From the NCBI GenBank assembly GCA_963513935.1, contig OY740765.1, forward strand, positions 72,857,638 through 72,921,637: DNA of 64,000 bases. Reading direction: 5' to 3'. Under the pieces are notes generated by a model. It did not search any database, had not been told where the DNA came from, and saw only the letters and a program-made list of their open reading frames with translations. The DNA comes from Aphrophora alni. Lineage: Eukaryota; Arthropoda; Insecta; Hemiptera; Aphrophoridae. The position numbers and the translations under genes are program-made. Below, piece after piece: positions 24,095 to 35,430 of the stretch. Each line of letters starts with the position of its first letter. Position 1 is the stretch's first letter.

Positions 24095-26009
24095 TGTTAC
24101 CAGGGGACTTAAATTTAAGAAAAGGCGGAACCAAATGGTAACAATGTTTGAAAAATAAAAATAAAAAAAGACAAAGACAAATTTAGTAATTAACAAGGCT
24201 CAAATTTATTAACAAGAAGGAAATTTCGATGGTTCAGATTTTATCATTTACAAATCAAAAAGACATCCTGAGACAGATCATCATAAACACAGCTTATGAT
24301 TAACAAGATTATAATTAATCAAAAGTTATACGCCCTTAATGTAACATATAATAATAATTTTTAAAAAAAAATTGATGAATAGATTCTGAAAATTTATCCC
24401 CCCTTTTAGTTTATTAAATAATAGTTTTTTTTTTAAAACAGTTACAAAATTTAACAATGAAAAGATTCTATAAATGATATGATATTTTAAATTCAAAAAA
24501 AAATTATATTAATTTTTACAAGTTCATTATTAGATTAAATCTTACATATCATGATTTGTTTGATAAATTTCTTAAATACTAAATTGGCCAATAAACTTAT
24601 ATATTTTAAATAAAAGAATTTGTTATAAAATGAGAAGTTTGTAAAAAGAAATGAAAATTTTGAATGTTGAAGTTTTATTAATTGACGTCAATTTTTATTA
24701 ATTTAGAAAATAACCTCTTGGAGGCTGTAAGGACCGAAAAGTTTGCATGCAGGCTCCACCCAATGATTTTTTTTATATAATTTATAAATAGCTACACAAA
24801 ACTACATTTAAATGACAGCTTTAGGAAACACATTTCGCTGAAGCAAATTAGGTACATGTACAATATAAGTTTAGACAAAGTTCTGTAGAGTCAGTTTTAA
24901 GGAAAACATCACTTTTGTGCACTTGAAAGTTTGTAGATCTATTATACGAAACGTGTTTTGTAAACAGGCAGAAACATGTTATGCGCTTTTGCTGGAGTAT
25001 GCAATATGAAACAAGTTTTGGTAAGTTTCTCCAACCAGCGTATTAGCTAAAGCAAAAAACACGTTTTTTAGCGTCTGTGCAAAATCAGACATGTTGTAGT
25101 ATTAAAGTTCTTTATTTAAAAATATCTGGTTATTTGTCAAAATTAAAGAATATTGATTGCATCACAGAAATTCATTAAGATTATAATTAAAAGCTTCTTA
25201 GATGATTATAAAGCTATTTATATATGCTTAGATTTGTTTAAAACAAAGCTTGTATGAAACTTGCAAAAATCTGTAAAGATCTGTAAAACGAATATTCTGA
25301 TCTAGAAGAGATTTCTTTAATAGTTTTATATTTGACATGTTCAATAAGATATTCTGATTGTTTAATTTTTAACACTAGTTTGCACTAATTTCACATAATT
25401 GCTCAAAACTTAAAATCTGACTGGTTAAGGTTTTGTAAAGTATGTTTTAAGAAATGAAAATTTTTATAATTATTTAGTTTCAAGAAAAAAAAAAACATTG
25501 AATATTAAATAAAACATGAAATACATATTTTAATGAATAAATGATAATTAACAAATTATTTTAAAACATTAACAAAATTTTATGATATGATAAAATCTGT
25601 AAATTTGAATACCTGGAAAATCCTGTCGCAGTTTACGTGAACTGGTGCCGTGAAAATAAAAATTTACTCAACATTTTTGAACACCAAAAAAAAACACATC
25701 ACTAATTTGTAGACTGATATAACATTTTATCTATGAAACTGAAACATGAATTTTTGATGTGACGAAGAAAAAAAAAAACTTGCGGAGCTATGAAGGTTTC
25801 TTGTACATGATGAGTAATTACAGGTAGACTGACAACGAGTTTTAGAACGGCTAGCCTAACCAGTGGTTGAACTTTGTGCTTCCATGAATCATGCGATGCT
25901 TAACTTTTAGAGAAAGACGCTACGCGCCAGCAGCTGTCAAGGGACGGATGTTGGAGCTATGGGAGTCGAGTGGATAATTTGTCTGCAGATTTATTTTATG
26001 AATGCTACA
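24095..26009 (-). mobile_element. Solo LTR of the Gypsy family found at 40-50 kb
   Basis: Begins TGTTACCAGGGGACTTAAAT and ends GAATGCTACA, the same ends as the LTRs at 40367-42456 and 48544-50627, and follows them along its length (for example the GGAGGCTGTAAGGACCGAAA, TTAGCGTCTGTGCAAxATCA and GTCAAGGGACGGA boxes) with clear divergence and a length of 1915 bp. It is flanked by a 4-bp duplication CCTT (24091-24094 and 26010-26013). No internal sequence remains, so it arose by LTR-LTR recombination. It reads in the same direction as the carboxypeptidase gene and lies inside its intron. Confidence 0.92.
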
Positions 26010-26013
26010 CCTT

Positions 26014-27555
26014 TATCAAGCTTCATAAACTAACACAAAATAATTAAGCTCATTAGGAGTAATAATTTTTTTTTAAATATCACTGATTTGAAAATAAAAA
26101 TAACTGTATATTATAGTTATTTTTATTCACTTATTAAATATGGTTTACTGCTTTAGGGGTGCTCTAAGAAACCCAACTGTATTTTCACAGAAAAAAATGA
26201 ATCAGAATTATGTTAAGTAAACCAAAATTCTATTCTTGTAAAGAATTATCCAAAGAACTTTGAATATTAACTCTGCTTTCTGTATCTTTATTGGAGCTCT
26301 AGTGTTTTGTGCAATACCATAATTATTTATTTATTTGATGAAGTTTGTGTTCAGCACAAATATATTACGAGAAACAGAAAACTGTTGATGTATCCTGTTC
26401 ACAGACTTGTGTTATTAGATATTACATTTTATAATCAATTAAAAACTAATTTTTTATGTTATATATTTTAATATTTAAAAAGTAGATGTTTGTCCATTGT
26501 TATTTTATGATTCATGTTTTATTATTTGGGATTTCTATATTTGATATGGTTTTGAATGATGGTATTTAAATTTATATTTCATGATATTTGTTATTATTTA
26601 TTATTGTGTATTGTTCAGATATTTATTGATGTTTGCTTTATTTATTATTAATTTCTTGTTTATTTAGTGTTTATTAATTATTTTAATATGTATTTTATAT
26701 CATGTGTTATATGGTGTTTTATGTAGATTAATCTATTTATTTTAATATATGTTTGACGAGCTGGCTACTTGTAAGTCAAAGGACTGTTCCAACAGGTGTT
26801 TTGTAGCAAACGAAATAATAAAAAATTCAAACTGTTTTTCTGTAGAGTTTATAATTTACCTGATAAAACAGCTTTGACCTCCACCCCCCCCCCCCCACAT
26901 CCCACCAATACCACAACAACTGTTTTAAACTCTTGAACTAAGAATTGATCATCATATCAATAAATTGATTATTTGTATTAATGAAATTGAACAAGATGAC
27001 TTATTTTCTGATCGTCACAAAACTTGAAATTTGATATGTAGACTGACCTTGGTTATCAACTAGACGAATCCTAACACACATATTTTATATTTGGAGACAC
27101 ACTTAAGGGCATAAAAAGTACTTAAAAATCTGTAAAAGTAAATGGAGGAAAAACTACTCTAAATTAACAAGTTATTAAGCAATACAAATTTGCTCACTTG
27201 CAATGAGAACATGCCCAGTTTTACCGCAAGAACATGAGTGAATTATATGGGATTGTTGATGGTTCCTTATTGTACAAGATCAGTCACTTAGTAGTAGTAG
27301 TTAGTATCACATAGTAACACAATACTATCTTCCTAGCAAATAAGTCGTAATGGATAGATTCAAATCTATTAGTTATTAGTTATTAATATTCCCCTAGAAT
27401 AAATATGGAAAAAATAATTAATATAAACTCCAAGATGTAAAACTGCTACCATTAATATTCAGTAAACATAGTAATCACAGAAAACTGATATCCAATAGTT
27501 ATCAGTTTAGTTTAGTTAAGCTTTTTATCTCACCCATAGTTAGTAAACAAAACTT
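26014..27555. other. Intron sequence, no feature besides a C homopolymer
   Basis: AT-rich intron of the carboxypeptidase gene. A run of about 15 C bases lies near 26883-26897. No gene or repeat family recognised. Confidence 0.5.
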
Positions 27556-27559
27556 TTGC

Positions 27560-28310
27560 AGATATACAGCCTTACTGGAGAATATCTATCCAACCTCGTT
27601 TTTGCAGGAGAATATCTAGTCTTCCTAATCCCTACTGAAAAATATTCAACAGAGACTGTTCTTGCTAAAGAACCTTCAGTCAACCTCTCCCTGCTAGAGA
27701 ATATTCAACCTTCAGTCCACACTGGAGAATATTTAGCCTTCCATGTCCTAGCTGAAGAGCATTCAGTCAACCTCTCTTTGCTGGAGAATATTCACACTAC
27801 TTCGTCTCACCTGCAGAATATTCAGCATTCCCGAGCCCTCACTGGAGAATATTTAGCCTACTTTGTCTCACCTACAGAATATTCAGCCTTCCTTGTACTA
27901 GCTGAAGAACATTCAGCCAACCTCTGCTCGAGAATATTCAGCCTACTTCGTTTTACCTACAGAATATTCAGCCTTCCCTGTCTTAGCTGAAGAACATTTA
28001 GCCGAGCTCATCTCTTCTAGAGAATATTCATCCTACACTGTTCCTGCTGGAGAATATTCAACTTACTTCATCTGACCTGCAGAATATTCAGCCTTCCGAG
28101 TTGTCACTGGAGAATATTTAGCCTATTTTGTCTCACCTGTGCAATATTCAGCCTTCTTAGTCCTAGCTGAACATTTAGCCCAGCTCATCTCTGCTGAAGA
28201 ATATTCAGTCTACACTGTCCCTGCTACTAGAGAATATTCAACCAATGCTGTCCCAACTGGTGAATATTCAGATTAACATGTCCCTGTTAAATAATATTCA
28301 GTTGAACTCC
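27560..28310. repeat. 30-bp minisatellite, about 25 copies, in the carboxypeptidase intron
   Basis: Units of about 30 bp built on CTGGAGAATATTCAGCCTxC with variable TTGTCCTA or CTCTCxCTG spacers. Unit landmarks occur at 27580, 27610, 27640, 27670, 27700, 27727, 27757, 27787 and 27817 and onward to about 28300. Because 30 bp is ten codons, one plus-strand frame stays open for 144 codons (27556-27990) as a ten-residue repeat of the TGEYLAFLVL type. That frame has no ATG and no family similarity and lies antisense in an intron, so I treat it as a minisatellite and not a gene. Confidence 0.88.
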
Positions 28311-28319
28311 AGAGACTAT

Positions 28320-31070
28320 TTAATCATGCTCACGCTTAATTTATTGTGTTTTATCTACAGTTTGATATTCAGCTCTACCAACACTGTAGTTTTTGCCTCA
28401 AATAGTCATTTTCATTAAATATGCAGTAAACCTATTAGGAGTAATCCGATATCAAGGATGAAATGTAAAACTTTTGATTTGTTCATGAAATACCTAATTA
28501 AGTCTGTCCCAAGACCTTTCTTATCCTTAATCCCGAAATGTATCCCAATCTCAGAATGTTCGTACATGACAACCTATGACTGGTGTATAAAAAGAATCCC
28601 ACCCTGAAAACATAATCACAATTTTGGTGAAGACAAATCTAAGACATAATTAAAATCATTAAGCAGAATTATTATTTTAAAATAATTATTTAGGATGTTG
28701 TTTCCAATTTTATTGTTAGGCTACTCTGCTTAGCCGTTACAACAATGTCCCATTTAATGGATGACGAAGTGTGCGGTAAACTTGAAACTAAAGTCAAAAC
28801 GCTACTTCCACGATAGTTCCTCCAGTTATCACTTTTTAAAAATGTATTTCTTTTTTTTTCCATTCCTTTTATTACATTGAGACAAACAAAACATGATTTA
28901 GATTGAGAAAAGAGAGAAGATAAAAATAAAGCTTTCTTTAACAATAAACTAAACAAAACAAATAAATTAACATATGATATAATGATACATTACTTAAAGT
29001 TAAAATACACAAAAACAAGAAAGAATAAAAAACAAAACAATATTACTTCTAAATCCTAAACAAAAAAACAACTTAAGATAAACAACTTAAATTAAACAAT
29101 TTAAGATAAAAAAAATATACGGAATGGAATAAAGCAGCCTCCATGGGTCTACCCGTTTTGAGGCTGCATATTTCTCAAGTAAAAAGTGAAAAAAGAAGAA
29201 AAAAAACAGAGGTCAAGAGACCATCGGGAGCAGTTAAACTATTAATAAATTAAAATTTAATTTAATATTTATTACAAATATTATAACTCTTGTTATATAC
29301 GATAATTATGCCCATCTATTTGCATCAATAACAAATATAAAGTGGTTAAAACTTATACATACATAACATACAAACACTCACATATCGTAATAGTCCATAC
29401 ATATTCTCTCTCATACCAATATATACACATCCCTATGTTTTTTTTAACACACAAATGATGGCAAATATCCGAAAAATGTATAATAATAAAATTGAACTTC
29501 CATCATTAACAAATAACTTCAAACAGAGAACACATCCCTAGCTCCAAGTTTAACATGATAAAAAGAAATACAACGATAAACAAAATTATTAAGAGGAAAA
29601 AAACACTTCCACACCTCCATCACATCTCTTACACTCATCCATGCATCCAAACAAAATTAGAATAGTAATGCATTCCTATACCACAACCTCCAACAGACCA
29701 TCAACACAATCCATGTCCAAAAGATAGCTTTTCAAAAGAATTAGATATTTATCATGTCATATTTCTGACTTTTACCACTTGAAAAACCCCAATTACAGTG
29801 TTACTCTTAAAATTACACTGTGAGTGAAGAGAATTCTTGCCTAAAATTATACAGCCCCTTACAAAGATAATGGAGCATTGACCCACAGTGAAAACTACCG
29901 ATGGCGCTACCATCAAAATATTATCTGCAAAAAGTTTACTTCTGGACACTCAGAGGACACAAGTCCATAGAAAATGTACCGAAGAAGATATATATTTAAA
30001 TATTATTGGGACATTAATGCAGTCACTAAAACAGTAGATTAACATTAAGTAGAATTTGGTTTGTAGAATTTGATTTATGACAATACAGATGACATTCGCA
30101 TTCATACCATGGATGCTTAAAGTTGAATATTCATTTCCATGAATGGTAAAAGTAGTTGACACTGCTTCATTTTAAAAAAGTTTTCAAGGAACATTAATTT
30201 TAAACAATAGCAATAAAAGAAAATTTGTCCCAGTAATACAGTTTTTCACCATGAAAATTAAAAATGAAAAGTACACAAAACAAACGGTAAATAGAATTAT
30301 GTATAACTTGATATAGGAATTGCTAACATTTACCTGACAAGCAACTTGTGTTAACCTTAAAATATAGTCACTTTTAAAAATAAAACAATATTATGCAGTG
30401 GACACTAATTTTTAACCATGAAATTAAAAAATAAAACTACAAAAACATAGAGAAGTTTGGTGAATAGGTCCCTAAATCCACTGCTGTTAAAGTTTTAATA
30501 TTCACATGAAGTCAGATTGATCCACCTGTGCACTAAACAACATCGGAAACATTTTCATTTTAATATTACTTACATCAAATATCTTTTATAACCTACACAA
30601 TGTTATAATTGTCAAAACCTCCATATTTAAATAAAAAGAAAATTCTCCTGATGACGTTTAATGGGGATGTGCATTTAGAATATGTAAATCTTGACATTTG
30701 ATGATTGGACATGCTCAAAAAACCACTCTTGTAATAAGTATTTGTCGTTTTCATTTTCATTTTCAAATTTCATTGTTAGAAATTAGTTTTCAGGGCAAAA
30801 TATGTTTTTAAATTTTAAACAGCCTTAAAATTGACTGTTTTTTAAAGAGAGAACAATCATTGGTTGTCACATACATACTAGTGCTGTGTCCAATAATGGG
30901 TAACAGCTAACCGTCAACGTTGACCATCATTAACGCTCAACGAAGAAGTTGACCAAGAAGTGCTAACATTGGTCAACTGCTTGCAGGCGACGCATCAGTG
31001 GTTAGCGCCAGTGTCAAAGTAGTACAAAAATAACAAAGAAAAAAAATCAAAATTGGGGGCTATAGTAAAC

Positions 31071-31073
<3 letters not shown>
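28320..31073. other. Intron sequence; contains one end of an interspersed repeat at 29440-29535
   Basis: AT-rich. The block at 29440-29535 (AAATGATGGCAAATATCCGA through AACAAATAACTTCAAACAGA) matches the terminal repeat of the element at 34846-35430. A small imperfect palindrome around GTCAACGTTGACC lies near 30913. Open frames at 28690-28956 and 29752-30162 (minus) have no recognisable similarity. Confidence 0.5.

Positions 31074-31160
<87 letters not shown>
31074..31160. repeat. AT microsatellite abutting a palindromic-element arm
   Basis: An (AT)n run of more than 70 bp. It lies exactly where the hairpin core of the adjoining element arm (31165-31407) should be, see the separate finding. 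Confidence 0.9.
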
Positions 31161-31407
31161 CAAGCAATCACACATTGACTGACATAGTTATCATTATTAA
31201 CTTAGGCAGTCGTAACCTAAGCTGGATATGATACTTTTATATTTCTCAATTTCTACTAAAATAATAGCCTATATATTGTGACTTCAAAAGTGTCTTCCAA
31301 CAAAAAATATGAATTGATTGTTTGAATACAAGAAATAGTTAATAATTTGATATTTTTTAATATTTAAATCTGATGATAGTGTACAATAGATGTACCTTAT
31401 ATTTACC
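31161..31407. mobile_element. Right-arm remnant of a palindromic Merlin-type MITE
   Basis: Follows the right arm of the element at 63164-63775 in the same orientation: CAAGCAATCACACATT, AACCTAAGC, TACTTTTATATTTCT, CTACTAAAATAAT, GACTTCAAAAGTGTCTTCCA and GTACAATAGATGTACC, ending TATATTTACC, the inverse of the GGTAAATAT end. No left arm is present; the arm abuts the AT microsatellite instead. Confidence 0.7.
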
Positions 31408-32391
31408 TTGCCAGAACTAGAGGTTTGATAAGGTGTAAATATATATGTATGTGTATATTGACCTTCACAGACTTGTAGTTCTTTAACTAGGTCTGGTTAG
31501 GTAGCCTAGTTTGACAGAGTACTTGTTTACATGAAAGTAACTGCTAATGTTCAGGGATTTTTTTTTTTTTTTTTTTATAGTCTACTACATACCTTATTTC
31601 TTAAGAATAAATACTGTTTTCATTGCGAAGGTCACTTTTTTTCGCTGAAAATTTACAATTTAAAATTGACATGTTTATAGGTTACACATAATGGCAAGAC
31701 ATAATATCAAAGAGAATAGCCAATGGTTTGATGCATGCGCATTACACAATGACTACGCTAGATCGCTATTTATATGTCACAACAGGTTTGGCCAGGTGGC
31801 TAAATATACAATATATAACCACAGGGCTAATAATTTGCTTACTATAATACGTAGGACGATATAATTATATGTCACAAAAAATATAATCACCTGGCCAAAC
31901 ATTTCCATATAACTATATCACCCTACATATTATATTAAGCAAATTATTAGCCCAGTGGTTATATATAGCCACCTGGCCAAACCTGTCATGACATATCGAG
32001 ATCTAGTGTAGTCATTGTATAATGTGCATGCGTCAAACCATATGCCATTATCATTGCTATTATGTCTTGCCATTATGTGTAACCTATAAGCCCGTCAATT
32101 GTAAATTGTAATTTTTCAGTGAAAAAAGTGATATCTGCAGTGAAAACATTATTTATTCTTAAGAAGTAAGGTATGTATTATACAATTTTTGGTAATTATA
32201 TAGCAGAGTAGCCTCACTTCAAAATCAATTTTTATGGGTTTTATTCGTCAAATAAATGTTGGAAAAATATTTTATCGAAAAAAAAAAGTGTCGGAAAGAT
32301 GATTACATAATATAATTACACAAGTTGTTTTTTCGTGAAAAAATTAACTGTGTTATCTTTCATACTCATGACATTCACTTCAATAAACGTA

Positions 32392-32447
32392 CGGAAGGTT
32401 TGGCCAGGTGGTTTTATATATATATAGCAACCTGGCCAAACCTTTCG
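32392..32447. repeat. Isolated hairpin core inside the Merlin element
   Basis: Near-perfect hairpin: GAAGGTTTGGCCAGGT on the left and ACCTGGCCAAACCTTTC on the right, with an AT loop. It is the same core as in the centre of the palindromic elements at 31520-33310 and 34340-34570. Sequence following it (ACGAAAACATTATTTATTCT near 32485) also matches an arm of those elements, so a piece of that family sits within the Merlin. Confidence 0.85.
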
Positions 32448-32539
32448 TGACATATAATAATACAGCCCTACATATTTACAGCAACGAAAACATTATTTAT
32501 TCTTATGAAGTAAGTTATGTAGTAGAGGATAAAAAAAAT

Positions 32540-33118
32540 AAAACAAGGAAAATACGGAAATATGTTTTAAATATAGGCTATGTGTTCTACGAAAAAAAAA
32601 TCGGCGGTGTGGGCAAGATTGTTGAAGCGAAAATTGGCAAACGCAAATACAATCGTGGTAGGATCATAGTTGGGAATTGGTTATTTGGTGGGATTCAACG
32701 TGATACGAAAGATATTTTTATGGTTCCAGTACCATCATGTGGGAAGAAACTCTTTTACGAATTATAAAAGAATATGTGCTACCAGGAACAACTATTATTA
32801 GTGATTGTTGGAAATCTTATAATTGTTTAGATACAGAAAGGCTTTCAGCACTTGACTGTGAATCATTCCTACAATTTTGTTGATCCTGACACTGAAGCAC
32901 ATACGCAGACAATTGAACGCCAATGGAGGGAAGTGCAAGAAAATGTGCCGCGATATGGAAATTCAAAACAACATTTCCATACCCATATAGCCGAATTTAT
33001 GTTTAAAAGAAACTATAATACTCGTTTTCATCATTTATGGCGAATTACGAGTGAAATACATTTAAATTCAATAAATTCCTCTTCTACTGAATTTGCACTA
33101 GAATTTGACTCTGATTAA
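32540..33118 (+). pseudogene. Merlin transposase (ISXO2/IS1595-like DDE), broken
   Basis: Recognised from IGGVGKIVEA, GKRKYNRG, GNWLFGGIQR and VPVPSCG, then EYVLPGTTIISDCWKSY (second acidic residue), HLTVNHSYNFVDP and HTQTIERQWREVQ (third catalytic residue). The middle segment (about 32740-32840) lies in another frame than the two flanking segments, so two compensating frame changes are needed and in-frame stops occur at 32765 and about 32828. The usual VEIDES box with the first catalytic D is contracted to VEAK, so the first catalytic residue is missing. The N-terminal third of the family is absent. It cannot be active as it stands. Confidence 0.85.
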
Positions 33119-33446
33119 GATTTTCTTGTGTAATTATATTATGTAATCATCTTTCCGACACTTTTTTTCGATAATAAAATATTTTTCCAACATTTATTTG
33201 ACGAATAAAACCCATAAAAATTGATTTTGAAGTGAGGCTACTCTGCTATATAATTACCCAATTTTTAAAAATCCCGAAAATTATCAGTTACCTTTATATA
33301 AACAAATACTGATCTAAATGTTGCAATAGAAGGTAGGTAGAACAAGAATTGCATAAATTTCGCTAGTAAATCACAATGACAAGAACATTACATACTTACC
33401 AAATTCCATACTGTTTTTAGATCAGCTTATTTCCAAGTTTACTTAC

Positions 33447-33899
33447 CAATGAAGCTGCAAACCCATCTGGATTGAGCGATGGCATTAAAAAAATATCAAC
33501 AGTATCAACGAGATTAGTAATTCTTTGTGATTCATTATAGTTTTCAAGCAAGTACTGTGCTAAAAAAATAACTAGTTGTCTACCAAGAGTTTCATCTCCA
33601 TGCATATTTGCCACGTATTTAAACATTGGAACACCAATACTTCGGTTTCCCACGTTTTTTGATATTTCTATAGCCAATATTGTGTTATTATTAACAGTTT
33701 TCCCCACATAATGCAACTTTGCAAGATGGGGATATTTTGTTGTCAGTTCTTGAAAAAATAACCTTAACTCTTCATTTGAAAGATATCTGGGATTAACTAA
33801 GAATGATTCTTTATTATTGTAATCTCCATTTGTGGGAATAAATATGGTCAATGTTTCAACAACTAAACACAGTAAAATAAAAAAGCCACAAATCCACAT
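33447..33899 (-). CDS. CPD: Carboxypeptidase D-like (silver-type), exon 1 with signal peptide
   Basis: First coding exon of a secretory-pathway zinc carboxypeptidase. I take the ATG at 33899, because it is directly followed by a signal peptide (WICGFFILLCLVVETLTIF); the open frame upstream has only a GTG. The 453-nt exon encodes 151 residues and ends in phase 0 at a consensus donor GTAAGT, joining exactly to exon 2. Seen: NPRYLSNEEL at the domain start, PMFKYVANMHGDETLGRQ with zinc ligands H100 and E103, and LMPSLNPDGFAAS. N-glycosylation sequons occur (NNT near 71, NES near 122). The closest relatives by recall are the first domains of insect CPD/silver; a full protein would have two or three such domains and a membrane anchor, not seen here. 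The intron to exon 2 spans 24056-33446. Confidence 0.93.
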
Positions 33900-34339
33900 T
33901 TCTAATTTAAAATATTTAACACTCACAAACGAAAGTAATTATTATACACCTACTGCGAAGTTTTAATATAAATAAACAGCTGTTACAATGTTACAACTAT
34001 ACACAACACATAAACTATGCAAAAAATACTTATTTATCTTTGTGAGTTTGTGCCCACTTTTAAGTTTAATAGCATCACAGATTAGAGTGGGAACAATTCT
34101 CCCTGAAACTTCTTTGGTACGAAACCGGTCGTTGTAGGGTGGAACTAGGGTGTCAATAATCGGATAAATTATTCTGATACAAATTAATAATTGAATAGTT
34201 ATTCGAACTAAATACCGGCAATTCGAATGAGCATTCAAGTTATTCGCAAATGCTAGTTAGTTTTTAAATTCGTTTTAATTTCAATGACGAATAATGAATT
34301 ATTCATATGAATAGACATTATTTACTCCATTGAATATTG

Positions 34340-34447
34340 GGTACTTACATATTGACGCCACCGCAGCAACTTTGCGCATATATATATGCACCAATATTTG
34401 CTTACTTTGCGATATAATTATATATCATGACAGGTTGGCCAGGTAGC

Positions 34448-34506
<59 letters not shown>

Positions 34507-34570
34507 AACACCTGGCCAAACCTTATATATATGCGCAAAGTTGCTGCGGTGGCGTTAATACGTAAGTACC
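34340..34570. mobile_element. 231-bp palindromic MITE with 8-bp target duplication (Merlin-type)
   Basis: Ends GGTACTTAC...GTAAGTACC, with inverted arms covering GACGCCACCGCAGCAACTTT (34354 onward) and the inverse (34534 onward). The flanking duplication GAATATTG is perfect (34332-34339 and 34571-34578). The centre is the hairpin core CAGGTTGGCCAGGT...ACCTGGCCAAACCTT with a loop expanded to about 45 bp of AT. The duplication length and GGTA ends match the Merlin copy at 32191-33258. Confidence 0.9.
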
Positions 34571-34845
34571 GAATATTGTTATCGGCATACATTTTTATAA
34601 TAGAAGTTATTATAAATTGATTGATTGAAAGTAAAAATACATAATCATTTTACCAATTATGCCGAAAAGAAAAGGCTATATGAATATATAATTTAATAAA
34701 TATTTCTTAAATTGAAATACTGATTTTTAATTTGAATAAACTGAAAAGCATAGTAATATTATTTCATTGTTGAATTTCAGTTGGAAGTAGAAAATAACGT
34801 GCAAACAAATTAACTAGATTTTTTCACCATTCTGTTTCCTTAAAT

Positions 34846-35430
34846 TGAACTGTTTGAAGTTATTTGTTAATGATGGAAGTTCAATTTTATTATTATACAT
34901 TTTTCGGACATTTGCCATCATTTGTGTGTTAAAAATCAAAACACGATGTTTCGGGAATAAGAATCAATTCCCGTTATCAAGTGACTAAAAACTAAAGAAA
35001 CATGAAACTAGAAACTAAGCCTATGTAAGAAGTAAAATTAAATAAGAATACCACCAACCTTAATATCTAAGCATGCATCTCAGAGCTAAAACTGAGAAGT
35101 CAAAAAACACAATCACGGTAACACACAACTAACGTCAATTACGTGTTGTTGTATCAAAGATACAGCAACAAGTTGACATGGTCCAGAAGGCATGACAAAC
35201 TATTAGGGGAGTGGCCTTTTGTTAGTTGTATTAAGCTTCCTAGCCCGAGAGCGGGTTACAACCCCTTGTGGCGATTTAACAGGTAAAATTTTAGCTTCTT
35301 TTTTAGTTGTAGGGGTATTATAATCAAATTTTAGTTCTTTTTTTTAACAAATGATGGCAAATGTCCGAAAAATGTATAATAATAAAATTGAACTTCCATC
35401 GTTAACAAATAACTTCAAACAGAGAACTGA
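34846..35430. mobile_element. Nonautonomous element with ~80-bp terminal inverted repeats
   Basis: CTGTTTGAAGTTATTTGTTA and about 65 following bases (34846-34930) are repeated in inverse at 35345-35425. A further copy of this end lies at 29440-29535. The interior of ~400 bp has no open frame and contains a GC-rich patch near 35240-35275. The exact ends are uncertain because the right copies share a further GAGAAC; target duplication not determined. Confidence 0.75.

Larger units (their letters stand above)
32191..33258 (+). mobile_element. Merlin DNA transposon (IS1016-related), defective
   Basis: Terminal inverted repeats of about 130 bp (32191-32325 and 33125-33258) begin GGTAATTATATAGCAGAGTA. 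They are flanked by a perfect 8-bp duplication CAATTTTT (32183-32190 and 33259-33266). Merlin elements have 8-9 bp duplications and carry an IS1595/ISXO2-like transposase (established knowledge), which is what lies inside. The near-identical long ends suggest a comparatively recent insertion, yet the transposase is broken and its N-terminal part is replaced by a hairpin-core segment (32392-32545) related to the host palindromic element. Confidence 0.92.
31520..33310. mobile_element. Large palindromic (foldback) element interrupted by a Merlin transposon
   Basis: The left arm (31520-31870) is repeated in inverse by 31880-32182 and then, after the Merlin copy, by 33267-33310. Matching landmarks: TACTTGTTTACATGAAAGTA (31520) with its inverse near 33285-33308; ACATACCTTATTTCTTAAGA near 31588 with its inverse near 32155; GGTTACACATAATGGCAAGA near 31680 with its inverse near 32063; GTTTGGCCAGGTGGCTA near 31787 with its inverse near 31965. 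Removing the 1068-bp Merlin and one 8-bp duplication restores the arm continuity. The outer ends are near GGTA in form but a target duplication is not evident. Its arm sequence is shared with the element at 60586-61017. Confidence 0.8.

Noticed and set aside
27556..27990. 144-codon plus-strand frame as a repeat protein gene
   Set aside because: It opens with TTG, has no ATG, lies in an intron on the opposite strand and is fully explained by a 30-bp minisatellite.
33900..33926. Upstream GTG start for the carboxypeptidase exon
   Set aside because: The ATG at 33899 directly precedes the signal peptide; eukaryotic GTG initiation is not needed.
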